A stretch of DNA of 64,000 nt. Origin: Beijerinckia sp. 28-YEA-48. Its GTDB lineage: Bacteria; Pseudomonadota; Alphaproteobacteria; Rhizobiales; Beijerinckiaceae. The stretch spans positions 1,770,001 through 1,834,000 of the forward strand of contig NZ_FNSI01000001.1 in assembly GCF_900104955.1 (NCBI RefSeq), written 5' to 3'. Under the pieces are notes generated by a model that worked only from the letters and a program-made list of their open reading frames with translations, had not been told where the DNA came from and did not search any database. Position 1 is the first letter of the stretch; the number at the start of each line of letters is the position of its first letter. Shown here one piece after another: positions 9,223 through 16,861 of this stretch. Made by a program: the position numbers and the translations under genes.

Positions 9223-9403
9223 CAGTGCTTTTTTGGCCTGGATCGCATCCCGACCAACCCGTGAAGCCATTCGCCTATAGTCGACCATGGATGGATCGCG
9301 GCGAGCTTCGACAAGGGACACGAGCGCTGTAAGATCGAAGCGCTGCACGATCATTGATGATCGCTTCTGCTCGCCGTCGCTTGGTTAATACCGGAGGGGT
9401 GTC

Positions 9404-9943
9404 ATGAAAAAGATAGCCGTTCTTGTCGGCAGCTTTCGTCATGCATCGATTAATCAGCGCTTCGCCCACGCTCTGGAGCGGCTCGCCACCGGGCGACTCC
9501 AGTTCGAATATATAGATATCGGCGCCCTTCCCCACTATAATGAGGACCTGCTGGCGCAAAAGCCGATGCCGGCTGCGGCCTTCCGACAAGCGATCGCCGC
9601 GAGCGATGGCGTGTTGATCGTGACGCCGGAATATAACCGCTCGTTTCCCGGTGTGCTGAAGAATGCGCTCGACTGGGGCACGCGCCCCTATCCGGAGAAT
9701 GTCTGGAAAGGCAAGCCCGCCGCCCTGACGGGCGCATCCGGTGGCGCTGCCGGAACGGCCGTCGCGCAATCGCAATTGCGCAGCCTTCTGCCGGTACTCG
9801 ATCTGCACGTCATGCCGCAGCCGGAAGTCTATCTGCAATACAAGCCCGATCTGATCAGCGACGACTTTCATATCACCAACGATTCGACGCGCGCCTTTCT
9901 GCAGGGGTTCATCGACAAATTCGTCACCTGGATCGGTGCGTGA
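9404..9943 (+). CDS. NADPH-dependent FMN reductase
   Basis: A 179-residue flavodoxin-fold oxidoreductase of the ChrR/YieF/SsuE superfamily. It has the phosphate-binding N-terminus 'VLVGSFRHASINQRFA', 'DGVLIVTPEYNRSFPGVLKNALDWGTRP' with the classic PEYN motif, and 'GKPAALTGASGGAAGTAVAQSQLRSLL'. Such proteins reduce quinones, FMN, azo dyes or metals using NAD(P)H. A strong ribosome-binding site (GGAGG) lies 6 bases before the ATG. It is a single gene, with 180 bases to the hydrolase upstream and a separate promoter for the molybdenum hydroxylase downstream. Confidence 0.92.
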   Translation: MKKIAVLVGSFRHASINQRFAHALERLATGRLQFEYIDIGALPHYNEDLLAQKPMPAAAFRQAIAASDGVLIVTPEYNRSFPGVLKNALDWGTRPYPENVWKGKPAALTGASGGAAGTAVAQSQLRSLLPVLDLHVMPQPEVYLQYKPDLISDDFHITNDSTRAFLQGFIDKFVTWIGA

Positions 9944-9965
9944 GCCCAAAACGCAATCATTCCTG

Positions 9966-10000
9966 CGTTTCTTGCCGACGTTTCTTGCCGACGTTTCTTC
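9966..10000. repeat. 13-base tandem repeat upstream of the molybdenum hydroxylase promoter
   Basis: The unit CGTTTCTTGCCGA is present in two exact copies (9966-9978 and 9979-9991), followed by a partial third copy starting CGTTTCTTC. It sits 10-45 bases upstream of the predicted -35 box. It could be an activator site, since direct repeats there would face one side of the helix poorly at 13 bases, or simply slippage. Confidence 0.6.
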
Positions 10001-10009
10001 GATCCTTCA

Positions 10010-10039
10010 TTGTACCTTTTCAAAAGACTGTCCTAAACT
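10010..10039 (+). promoter_or_regulatory. Predicted promoter of the molybdenum hydroxylase operon
   Basis: TTGTAC (10010-10015), an 18-base spacer and TAAACT (10034-10039) resemble sigma-70 -35 and -10 boxes. They lie 55 bases before the ATG at 10095. The leader is too short and lacks the conserved core for a molybdenum-cofactor riboswitch. Confidence 0.4.
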
Positions 10040-10094
10040 ACAGCTCGGTCATATGGACCCATAGACAGCGGTAATCTTTCCAGGGGTGGAAACG

Positions 10095-12917
10095 ATGAAG
10101 ACGCATGTATCGCGCCGGGACGTTCTCAAAGCCGGCGTGGCGGCCGGTGTGGCGATCGAGGTGTCGTTCCTCTCCTCGGCGCAGGCGCAGCTCATCGAGA
10201 CGCCGCCGCTTCCCGGACCCGATTGGCTCAAAGCTGACGGCCGACCGAAATACCGACTTGACGCGATCGCCAAAGTCACCGGCGAAAAGACCTTTTCCCG
10301 AGACTACCGCGCGCGCGATCTCGAAGGATGGCCGAAGGAGCAATCGCATGCCTTTCTGCTGCACGCGACCAAAGCCGATCGGATCTTCGAAGGTGTCGAT
10401 CTCTCGCTGCTCGGCGACGATCTGAAACCTGACAAACTGATCCTGCATGAAGACCTTGCAGCCGACGGGATCGTCACGCCCGTGCCCGGTGGTTTTTATG
10501 GCGATGTCTTTCTCGTGCCCAAGGGGCAGACGGCGCGCCTGCTGGGACAGCCTGTAGCGCTGCTGATCTATCGCGATTTCGCCCGCTATGACGCTGCCAA
10601 GCGCCTGCTGCGCTTCAACGACAAAGTGGTCCGCTATGGGGCGCAGGCGCCCTATTCCCACCCCGCGCATTATGGCGCGGCGCGCTATGTGCGTATCGAT
10701 GGCGGTAATCCGGATGCGGAAGATCGTTACTCCCCGTTCAAGGACACGGTGATCTTCGCCGGCTTCAATGGCGATGCGCCGGCCTGGCCAAAACCAGGCG
10801 ATGGCGATGCCATGGCGCGCGGCATGGCGGCGGCCGACGAAATCAAGAAGGATATTGACAGCGCCGGCCCCGACACGCTGGTGCTGAAGCACGAATATTT
10901 CTCGCAGTCAGTCGATGCCTCGGCGATGGAGCCGGACAATGGCAATGTCTGGTACGAGGCTTCGACCGGCACCCTGCATGCCATGATCGCCACGCAATCG
11001 CCCTATGAAGTGGCGGAGGTGGCGGCGACCCTGGTGTCGAAATCGAAATTTCCGCTGAAGAAGGTCGATCTCAAGGTCGGCTATACGGTGGGCTACGGCA
11101 CCAAGGATCATTCGATCTTTCCGTTCTTCTGCGTCGTCGCCGCGCTTTACGGCGACGGCCGGCCGGTGCGGCTTGCCAACGACCGTTACGAACAGTTCCA
11201 GATGGCGCTGAAGCGCCACGCCTTCTGGATGGACAATGCCTTGGTCATCGACCGCAAGACCGGCAAGTTCCGCGCCATGACTGGTCATTTCAAGATCGAT
11301 GGCGGTGGTCGGATGAATTTCTCCCCTTCGGTTGCCTTCGTCGGCGCGACGGCGGCGCAGTCGATCTATTATCTGCCGAAGAGTGATTTCTCCGCCGCGG
11401 CGCTGGCCTCGCGTGCTGTCGATGCCGGATCGACGCGCGGCTATGGCACGCTGCAATCGATGTCAGCGACCGAAATGATGATTGATGAGGCGGCCGAACT
11501 GCTCGGCATCGACGCCATCGAGCTGCGTCTGCGCAATGTGTTCAAATCGGGCATGAAGAACACGCAAGGCGCCATCCCCGCGGGCGCGCTGCGTAATGAA
11601 GAGATTCTGGCCAAAGCGCGCCAGCACCCGCTGTGGACGGAAAAGGCGAAGAAGAAAGCCGCCTATGAAGCCGCCAACCCCGGCAAGAAATATGGCGTCG
11701 GCTACGGCCATGTGCAGAAGGACTATGGCACCGGCGCGGAAGCCGCACTTGCCACCGTGGAATTCGACGCCAAGGGCAAGCTGACCTTCGCCCATGTGGC
11801 GCACGAAATCGGCACCGGCACCACGACCTCGCAGGCAATCATGGTGCGCGACATTCTCGGCAAAGTTCCCGACAAGACCGAATACGGCAAGGTCGAATGG
11901 CCACAGATGCCGCTCGAAACCACCGACGAACCCTATACGATGTCGCAGGCGGACGAAGACAAGCGCAAGCAGAACCCGCGCTGGACGCCGACCTTCACCT
12001 CGCCGATGAGCGCCACCAACAGCGTCTATTATCTCGGCCATGCGACGCGCGAGGCGGCGCGCGCTTTGCTCGATCTCGCCATCTGGCCGGCGGCGCGATC
12101 GTTGTGGTCGCGCGGCATCGGCGGCGGCGTGATCGCGCCCTTCTCGGTGCGACGCGAGGAGCTGCGGCTCGATCGTGGTGTGATCAATGCCGGCGGCATG
12201 CCGCCGCTCACCTTCGAGCAGGTGGCGGCGGAAGCGCATCGCCTCGGCCTCGTCACCGGTGTCACCGTGCATACGTTCAACCGCTGGCAATGGGCGGAAG
12301 CGGAATTCGATATTGCCGGAAATCGTCACAAAATGCCGATCGACGCCCTGGCGTTGAAATATGGCGATGGCGCCAGCGCCGACAACAAAGCGCTGATGAC
12401 GCTCTCCGGCTGGCAGTTCGTCGAACGCGCCTCGATCGATTATCCGCCAACGCAGCGCAATAACGCTGGCGTCACCTATTACGCGCCGATGGCGACATTG
12501 GCCGAGCTGGTGATCGACACCGGCACGGGCGATGTCACCCTGCTCTCGCATCACTCGATCATGGAATGCGGCACGCAGGTGGTGCCGGAACTGGTGTCGG
12601 GCCAGATCCAGGGCGGCATCGCCATGGGTATCGGCCACGCGCTGAAGGAATATCTGCCGCTCTACGAAGATGGGCCCGGCAACGGCACCTGGAACTGGAA
12701 TCGCTATGAACTGCCGCACTCGGCCGACGTGGCGGTGTGGTCGCAGACATCGGAAATCCTGGCCCCACTGTCGTCAAGTGATCCGCCCAAGGGCATAGCG
12801 GAAGTGGTGATGATCGCCATCGTGCCGGCCATCGCCAACGGCATCGCCCATGCCATCGGCAAGCGCTTCTACGACCTGCCGATCACGTCCGACAAAATCA
12901 GGGGGGCGCTGTCATGA
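10095..12917 (+). CDS. Molybdopterin-binding large subunit of a periplasmic xanthine dehydrogenase-family enzyme
   Basis: A 940-residue molybdenum hydroxylase subunit carrying the Mo-cytosine dinucleotide site. The N-terminus 'SRRDVLKAGVAAGVAIEVSFLSSAQAQ' is a twin-arginine signal, so the folded enzyme is exported. Landmarks are 'YRLDAIAKVTGEKTFSRDYR' (start of the a/b hammerhead), 'DAGSTRGYGTLQSMSATEMMIDEAAELLGIDAIELRLRN', 'AHEIGTGTTTSQAIM', 'IMECGTQVVPELVSGQIQGGIAMGIGHAL' and the C-terminal 'PKGIAEVVMIAIVPAIANGIAHAIG', where the glutamate matches the catalytic position. Related subunits include isoquinoline 1-oxidoreductase, nicotinate dehydrogenase and bacterial aldehyde dehydrogenases. 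The substrate, a heteroaromatic ring or aldehyde, is undetermined. ATG 10095 has an AGGGG site 8 bases upstream, better than the GTG at 10086. The stop overlaps the next start (ATGA). Confidence 0.93.
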   Translation: MKTHVSRRDVLKAGVAAGVAIEVSFLSSAQAQLIETPPLPGPDWLKADGRPKYRLDAIAKVTGEKTFSRDYRARDLEGWPKEQSHAFLLHATKADRIFEGVDLSLLGDDLKPDKLILHEDLAADGIVTPVPGGFYGDVFLVPKGQTARLLGQPVALLIYRDFARYDAAKRLLRFNDKVVRYGAQAPYSHPAHYGAARYVRIDGGNPDAEDRYSPFKDTVIFAGFNGDAPAWPKPGDGDAMARGMAAADEIKKDIDSAGPDTLVLKHEYFSQSVDASAMEPDNGNVWYEASTGTLHAMIATQSPYEVAEVAATLVSKSKFPLKKVDLKVGYTVGYGTKDHSIFPFFCVVAALYGDGRPVRLANDRYEQFQMALKRHAFWMDNALVIDRKTGKFRAMTGHFKIDGGGRMNFSPSVAFVGATAAQSIYYLPKSDFSAAALASRAVDAGSTRGYGTLQSMSATEMMIDEAAELLGIDAIELRLRNVFKSGMKNTQGAIPAGALRNEEILAKARQHPLWTEKAKKKAAYEAANPGKKYGVGYGHVQKDYGTGAEAALATVEFDAKGKLTFAHVAHEIGTGTTTSQAIMVRDILGKVPDKTEYGKVEWPQMPLETTDEPYTMSQADEDKRKQNPRWTPTFTSPMSATNSVYYLGHATREAARALLDLAIWPAARSLWSRGIGGGVIAPFSVRREELRLDRGVINAGGMPPLTFEQVAAEAHRLGLVTGVTVHTFNRWQWAEAEFDIAGNRHKMPIDALALKYGDGASADNKALMTLSGWQFVERASIDYPPTQRNNAGVTYYAPMATLAELVIDTGTGDVTLLSHHSIMECGTQVVPELVSGQIQGGIAMGIGHALKEYLPLYEDGPGNGTWNWNRYELPHSADVAVWSQTSEILAPLSSSDPPKGIAEVVMIAIVPAIANGIAHAIGKRFYDLPITSDKIRGALS

Positions 12918-13459
12918 CGCTCGCGATGCGCAAATTGTCTCTGACCGTCAACGGTAAGGCCATCGATCCCGTCGATGTGCCTGAAACGATGATGATGCAG
13001 GACTTCCTCTACGAATATCTCAACCTCACCGGCTCGCGCATGGGCTGCGGCCAAGGCATCTGCCATGCCTGCACGGTGATCGTCGATGGCGACGACGGGT
13101 CTTTAAGGGAAGTGCGGACCTGCATCACCGGCGCCCATTGGTTCGCCGGCAAAAAGGTGCGCACAGTTGAGGGACATGCGACGCGCGATGCTTCCGGCGC
13201 CATCACCGCTTTGTCGCCGGTGCAGCAGGCCTTCATCGAACATTTCTCGTTCCAATGCGGTTACTGTACGCCAGGCTTCGTCACAGGCGCCACGGTGCTG
13301 ATGGACGAATTGAAGCGCAAGCCCGTGCGGCGCGCCGATCTCGAACGCACGATCAGCGACGCGCTCGACAAGCACATCTGCCGCTGCACCGGTTATGTCC
13401 GTTATTTCGACGCGGTGCGTGACGTCATCCTGAAAACTCCCGGCCTCGTGAAAGCTTAA
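12914..13459 (+). CDS. 2Fe-2S subunit of the molybdenum hydroxylase
   Basis: A 181-residue electron-transfer subunit with two [2Fe-2S] sites. The plant ferredoxin-like cluster uses C45, C50, C53 ('GCGQGICHACTV') and C70. The second, all-helical domain has 'FQCGYCTPGF' and 'HICRCTGYVRYFDAV'. It has no signal peptide, so it would be co-exported by the twin-arginine signal of the large subunit it binds. The 4-base overlap with the large subunit gene and 4-base gap to the cytochrome gene show one operon. It passes electrons from the Mo centre to the cytochrome. Confidence 0.96.
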   Translation: MTLAMRKLSLTVNGKAIDPVDVPETMMMQDFLYEYLNLTGSRMGCGQGICHACTVIVDGDDGSLREVRTCITGAHWFAGKKVRTVEGHATRDASGAITALSPVQQAFIEHFSFQCGYCTPGFVTGATVLMDELKRKPVRRADLERTISDALDKHICRCTGYVRYFDAVRDVILKTPGLVKA

Positions 13460-13463
13460 TGCC

Positions 13464-14756
13464 ATGAGCGCAAGAAAACTGCTGTGGGCCGTGGTCCTGC
13501 TGGTCGTCTGTGGCGCTCTCGTCGCCGGCAGCATCTTTTTCGGTCTGTTTGGAAAAAGCGTGGTGGCCAAGGACATCGATCAGCCCTTGTCGCCCGAGCA
13601 GATGAAAACCTTGGCGCAACGCGGCGCCTATGTCGCCGTGGCGGCAGATTGCTATGCCTGCCACACCACGACGGGCGGCGCGCCCTGGGCCGGTGGCCTG
13701 CCGTTCAAGACGCCGTTCGGTACGATCTATTCGACCAATATTTCGTCGGATCCGGACCATGGCATCGGCAATTGGACCCGGGCGGAGTTCCATCGCGCCG
13801 TGCGCGACGGCGTCGGCAAGGGTGGCCGCCATCTCTATCCGGCCATGCCCTATGCCTCCTATCGCAAGATGACGCCCGACGATGTCGACGCGGTCTACGC
13901 CTATCTGATGAGCCGGCCGCCGATGAAGGTGGCCAATCCGGCCAATGAGCTCACCTTCCCCTTCAATATTCGCCAGGGCCTCACCTTCTGGAACCTTGTC
14001 AATCTGTCTGGCGACACCCAGACGAAGGATGCGGCCCGTTCGGACCTGTGGAATCGCGGCCGCTATCTCGTCGATGCGCTGGCCCATTGCGGCGAATGCC
14101 ACACGCCGCGCAACATCACCCAGGGTGTGAGCCAGAGCCGCTACTTGCAAGGCGCCTTGCTCGAAGGCCTGGTCGCGCCCGATGTCACCAAGGACGGGCT
14201 GACGCGCATGGGGTTCACGCCACAGCTGCTGGCAAGCTTCATGAAGTCCGGCCTGTCGGCGCAGGGCGCGATGACCAACCAGATGTATGAGGTCGTCCAT
14301 TTCTCGACCCAATACATGACCAAGGACGATCTCGACGCCATGTCGGCCTATCTGTTTGGCCTCGACGCCCTGCCGCAAGAAACGACGCCGCCCGCGCTAC
14401 CGAAACCGATCGCGGTGGCCGCCGATGTGGCGACTTCGGCGCGCGGTACCTATCTCGGCCTTTGCGCCAGCTGCCATGGCGCTGAGGGCCAGGGCATTCC
14501 CCACGTGGTGGTGCCGCTCGCCACCAATGCCTCGCTGCGCCTGGCCAGCGCGCGCAACCTGATCCACACGACGCTGAACGGCATCCCGGCCCGCCGCTTC
14601 CCCGGCCTCGAGCGCATGCAGCCCATGCCCGCCTTCAAGGACGACCTCGACGACCGCCAGATGGCCGATCTCGCCAATTGGATGCGCGCCACCTGGGGCG
14701 GCGAGCCGCCAAATGTGAAGACGGAGGATGTGGCGGCGATCCGCAAGGGCGACTAG
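13464..14756 (+). CDS. Membrane-anchored three-haem cytochrome c subunit
   Basis: A 430-residue protein with an N-terminal transmembrane anchor ('LLWAVVLLVVCGALVAGSIFFGLFG') and three CxxCH haem sites: CYACH near residue 63, CGECH near 212 and CASCH near 335. Each is followed at distance by a Met-containing segment suited as sixth ligand. The arrangement is that of the cytochrome subunits of alcohol, aldehyde and gluconate dehydrogenases, and of nicotinate dehydrogenase. It takes electrons from the 2Fe-2S subunit and hands them to the quinone pool or an oxidase. A perfect hairpin follows the stop at once. Confidence 0.94.
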   Translation: MSARKLLWAVVLLVVCGALVAGSIFFGLFGKSVVAKDIDQPLSPEQMKTLAQRGAYVAVAADCYACHTTTGGAPWAGGLPFKTPFGTIYSTNISSDPDHGIGNWTRAEFHRAVRDGVGKGGRHLYPAMPYASYRKMTPDDVDAVYAYLMSRPPMKVANPANELTFPFNIRQGLTFWNLVNLSGDTQTKDAARSDLWNRGRYLVDALAHCGECHTPRNITQGVSQSRYLQGALLEGLVAPDVTKDGLTRMGFTPQLLASFMKSGLSAQGAMTNQMYEVVHFSTQYMTKDDLDAMSAYLFGLDALPQETTPPALPKPIAVAADVATSARGTYLGLCASCHGAEGQGIPHVVVPLATNASLRLASARNLIHTTLNGIPARRFPGLERMQPMPAFKDDLDDRQMADLANWMRATWGGEPPNVKTEDVAAIRKGD

Positions 14757-14790
14757 AGCAAATCACGTTTCGGTAGAAACGTGATTTGCT
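14757..14790. terminator. Perfect 15-bp hairpin after the molybdenum hydroxylase operon
   Basis: The arms AGCAAATCACGTTTC (14757-14771) and GAAACGTGATTTGCT (14776-14790) are exact complements around the tetraloop GGTA. It starts on the base after the stop codon, so it can act as a transcription terminator or 3' end stabiliser. No run of T follows, so Rho-independent termination is uncertain. It is the only copy in the window, and its symmetry also suits a dispersed genomic repeat. Confidence 0.6.
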
Positions 14791-14799
14791 TAGATCTTC

Positions 14800-14856
14800 T
14801 CATTTGGACGCGTCTTCACGGCGCTCGACGATTCCGTCGAGCTGTGAAACGCTATA
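14800..14856. repeat. Dispersed imperfect palindrome, copy A
   Basis: Runs from GGACGCGTCTTCAC to GTGAAACGCTATAG with a central CTCGACGATTCCGTCGAG hairpin. The closing arms and CTATAG edge match copies at 36556-36609 and 60679-60720. It lies 120 bases before the EF-hand-like gene. The gap 14757-14979 holds nothing else recognisable. Confidence 0.5.
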
Positions 14857-14979
14857 GTCGCCCCCCGCCTTAACGATCTGTCATGTGTTTCCTCGATCTT
14901 TTCGGGATAATGCCACAAGGCTGACGCGATTTTCGTCAAGCTCCGCGTTATGGGCCCGAAGTCGATCTGGAGACTGCAG

Positions 14980-15558
14980 ATGAAAACGTTTCAAAAGGTG
15001 GCGATGCTTGCCGCGGCTGTGTCCACGCTCGTGCTGCCCGCCTTGGCAACAAGCGCCAGCGCGCAAGACCGGCGCGGCGGCAGCAGCTCCAGCGGGCTCG
15101 GCAGCGGTCCAAGCGACGTGGTCTTGACCACGGCCTCCGACTGGGGCGGACAAGGCGGCGTCTACACCTGCGATCAGTGGAAAGCCTATCTGACCCGCCT
15201 GTTCAACCAGGCCGATGTCAAACGTCACGGTTTCATCGAAGCGCGGGAGTTCGAGACCATCAAACGGTCGAGCCCCCTGTTTGAACGGGCCGAGTTCGGT
15301 TTTTTCGGTGCTGATGCGAAGGGCCGGCTCAATCGCCAGGCTTTCGTCAATCAACGCAGCCTGTTCTTTGCCCGCTACGATAAGAAAGGCAGCTGCAGCG
15401 TCAGCAGCGCCGAGCTGGCCACCGCCACGGCGGCGGAGCAGAAGAGCGCGCCTTCGGGCTTTAGCGGCGGTCGTGGCGGCCGAGGCGGTGGCGGCTCCGG
15501 TGGCGGCGGAGGCGGTTTCGGCGGCATGTCGCTGGGCGGCGTCGGCGGCCGGTTTTAA
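14980..15558 (+). CDS. Secreted EF-hand-like protein with a glycine-rich tail
   Basis: A 192-residue protein with a clear signal peptide ('MKTFQKVAMLAAAVSTLVLP...SASAQ'). A Ser/Gly linker is followed by about 90 residues with two EF-hand-like loops. These are 'NQADVKRHGFIEAREFE' and 'ARYDKKGSCSVSSAEL', where acidic, glycine, hydrophobic and glutamate positions fit calcium ligands only partly. The last 35 residues are almost all glycine with Arg, Ser and Phe. The first loop has a lysine and histidine in ligand places, so calcium binding is doubtful. The start at ATG 14980 is chosen over 14950 because it opens directly into the signal peptide. The function is unknown; an envelope location is inferred. 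Confidence 0.7.
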   Translation: MKTFQKVAMLAAAVSTLVLPALATSASAQDRRGGSSSSGLGSGPSDVVLTTASDWGGQGGVYTCDQWKAYLTRLFNQADVKRHGFIEAREFETIKRSSPLFERAEFGFFGADAKGRLNRQAFVNQRSLFFARYDKKGSCSVSSAELATATAAEQKSAPSGFSGGRGGRGGGGSGGGGGGFGGMSLGGVGGRF

Positions 15559-15574
15559 CCTGGCCGAGACGACG

Positions 15575-15796
15575 TCAGGGCGCGCCCTCGCCGTCGTCTT
15601 CGTAGCGCAGGAGATCGCCTGGCTGGCAGTCGAGAAACTGACAGATGCGCTCCAGCGTCTCGAAGCGCACGCCTTTCACCTTGCCCTGTTTGAGCAATGA
15701 CAGATTGGCCTCGGTGATGCCGACATATTCGGCGAGGTCCTTCGACTTGGCGTTGCGCTCCGCCAGCATGACATTGAGCCTGACCTTGATGGACAT
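15575..15796 (-). CDS. Small Cro/C1-type helix-turn-helix regulator
   Basis: 73 residues that are almost only a DNA-binding domain. 'MLAERNAKSKDLAEYVGITEANLSLLKQGKVKGVRFETLERICQFLDCQPGDLLRYE' is a standard XRE/YozG-type five-helix fold. It lies 7 bases downstream of the DUF2975 membrane protein gene. This two-gene pairing is common in bacteria and probably forms a regulatory unit, with the HTH protein controlling its own operon. The signal is unknown. Confidence 0.92.
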   Translation of the reverse strand: MSIKVRLNVMLAERNAKSKDLAEYVGITEANLSLLKQGKVKGVRFETLERICQFLDCQPGDLLRYEDDGEGAP

Positions 15797-15803
15797 GACG
15801 GCC

Positions 15804-16373
15804 TCAGATGAACTGCGCGTTTTCGTCGGCGATGGTCATGGCCTCGCGCATCACCCAGGCGATCAGAGCCACGGTGCCGCCGAAAATCATGCCAAGCAAC
15901 GTATCCGACCCGACGTTGAACACGAGCGACTTCGTGCCGGGCGAACCGTGCCAGCTCAGCAGGACTGAAAGCGCCGCTCCGGCAAAGGGCTTCAAGACCG
16001 CCGAGGCGATAATGGCGACAGCGAAGTTCCGCAGCCGGCCAGCCGTCTCGGCCGAAAAGATATGGCCGGCGGCGAAAGCGGCAAAGCACTGCCGCGCATT
16101 CATCAGCCCGTAGATCAGAGCAGAGAGCGGCACCATGGAAATGAGGAAAGCCAGCGCGCGGATGACAAAGCCAAGTTCAATCGTATCCGCACCGTTCACG
16201 CCTGCCTGAGCCCGCAGCAAGGCTGGCGTCGGCGTGGTGGCCCAATAGAACAGGAGCGCCAGAGTGAGCAGGACCGACGTGGCGGTACAGGCGGTGACGA
16301 GAAGGCGGCTCAAGCGGCGAATACGCGCCAGGCGTTGAGAACGGACAGTGTCGGAAACAGCTTCGGCAGACAT
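15804..16373 (-). CDS. DUF2975 membrane protein
   Basis: A 189-residue inner-membrane protein with four predicted transmembrane segments near residues 25-47, 70-92, 112-135 and 148-170. It has the DUF2975 pattern 'LMNARQCFAAFAAGHIFSAETAGRLRNFAVAIIASAVLKPF' and the C-terminal 'WVMREAMTIADENAQFI'. DUF2975 proteins are nearly always encoded beside a small XRE regulator, as here, and the pair may link membrane state to transcription. No enzymatic motif is visible. Confidence 0.9.
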   Translation of the reverse strand: MSAEAVSDTVRSQRLARIRRLSRLLVTACTATSVLLTLALLFYWATTPTPALLRAQAGVNGADTIELGFVIRALAFLISMVPLSALIYGLMNARQCFAAFAAGHIFSAETAGRLRNFAVAIIASAVLKPFAGAALSVLLSWHGSPGTKSLVFNVGSDTLLGMIFGGTVALIAWVMREAMTIADENAQFI

Positions 16374-16399
16374 GGCAACTCCGATCAGATTATTTCTGA

Positions 16400-16449
16400 T
16401 TTATAACTAAAAATTATCGTTTGACAATAAAATTTTTTCGCCATACGTC
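16400..16449. promoter_or_regulatory. Overlapping divergent promoters of the DUF2975 operon and 16474 gene
   Basis: In the AT-rich gap, the minus strand reads TTGTCA (16427-16422), 16 bases, then TATAAA (16405-16400). The plus strand reads a consensus TTGACA (16421-16426), 17 bases, then a weak TACGTC (16444-16449). The two -35 hexamers share five bases, so polymerase can serve only one direction at a time. This is the natural place for the small HTH protein to bind. Confidence 0.45.
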
Positions 16450-16473
16450 TTCGCCGCCAATCGGAGACGACCA

Positions 16474-16854
16474 ATGCCTTCTCGTATTTTCGCGACCGCC
16501 CTCCTCGCAGCCAGCGCCCTCACCTGCCTTGCCATCTTGCCGGCCAAAGCGGCGCCATCGACCTCGCGCGGCGAGATTTCCGTCGCGCAAGTAATGGAAA
16601 TGCTCGACAAGGCGCCGCACGAAGCGACCGCCCGGCAAGTGCTTGTCGCCTATCTCGCCGGCGTCGGCGAAACCACCGGGGTTTTGATCAGAGCCGCCCG
16701 CACCACCTGCCAAGGACCGCTCGCGCTCACGGACCGGGCTGCCCATCAGGCGCTGAAGGCTGCGGCGCGCCAAGGCAATTCCGCCGAGACGGCTGCAACG
16801 CCCCTGCTCGTCGACGACATGATCAAACGCGCCGGCTGCTCCTTGAGCCGCTAA
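16474..16854 (+). CDS. Small secreted protein of unknown function
   Basis: 126 residues with a signal peptide ('FATALLAASALTCLAILPAKAAP'). The mature part is mainly helical, with 'VLVAYLAGVGETTGVLIRAARTTCQGP' and a final 'MIKRAGCSL'. The 'YLAG..E' stretch, the two cysteines and the length distantly recall Rap1a/Tai-type periplasmic proteins, but the match is weak. It is convergent with the MFS gene, their stops 8 bases apart. I do not recognise a function. Confidence 0.65.
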   Translation: MPSRIFATALLAASALTCLAILPAKAAPSTSRGEISVAQVMEMLDKAPHEATARQVLVAYLAGVGETTGVLIRAARTTCQGPLALTDRAAHQALKAAARQGNSAETAATPLLVDDMIKRAGCSLSR

Positions 16855-16861
16855 ACGCCTG

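Noticed and set aside
9287..9388. A 33-codon plus-strand frame between the hydrolase and the FMN reductase
   Set aside because: No ribosome-binding site, no hydrophobic or leader-peptide pattern and no family; chance frame is likely.
9944..10094. Molybdenum-cofactor riboswitch before the molybdenum hydroxylase
   Set aside because: The predicted promoter leaves a leader of about 50 bases, and the conserved core sequences are absent.
11463..12719. A 418-codon minus-strand open frame
   Set aside because: It is antisense to the molybdenum hydroxylase large subunit, whose family match and operon context are firm; high GC creates long shadow frames on the other strand. The same holds for 36508-37533, 40355-41887 and 31696-32901.
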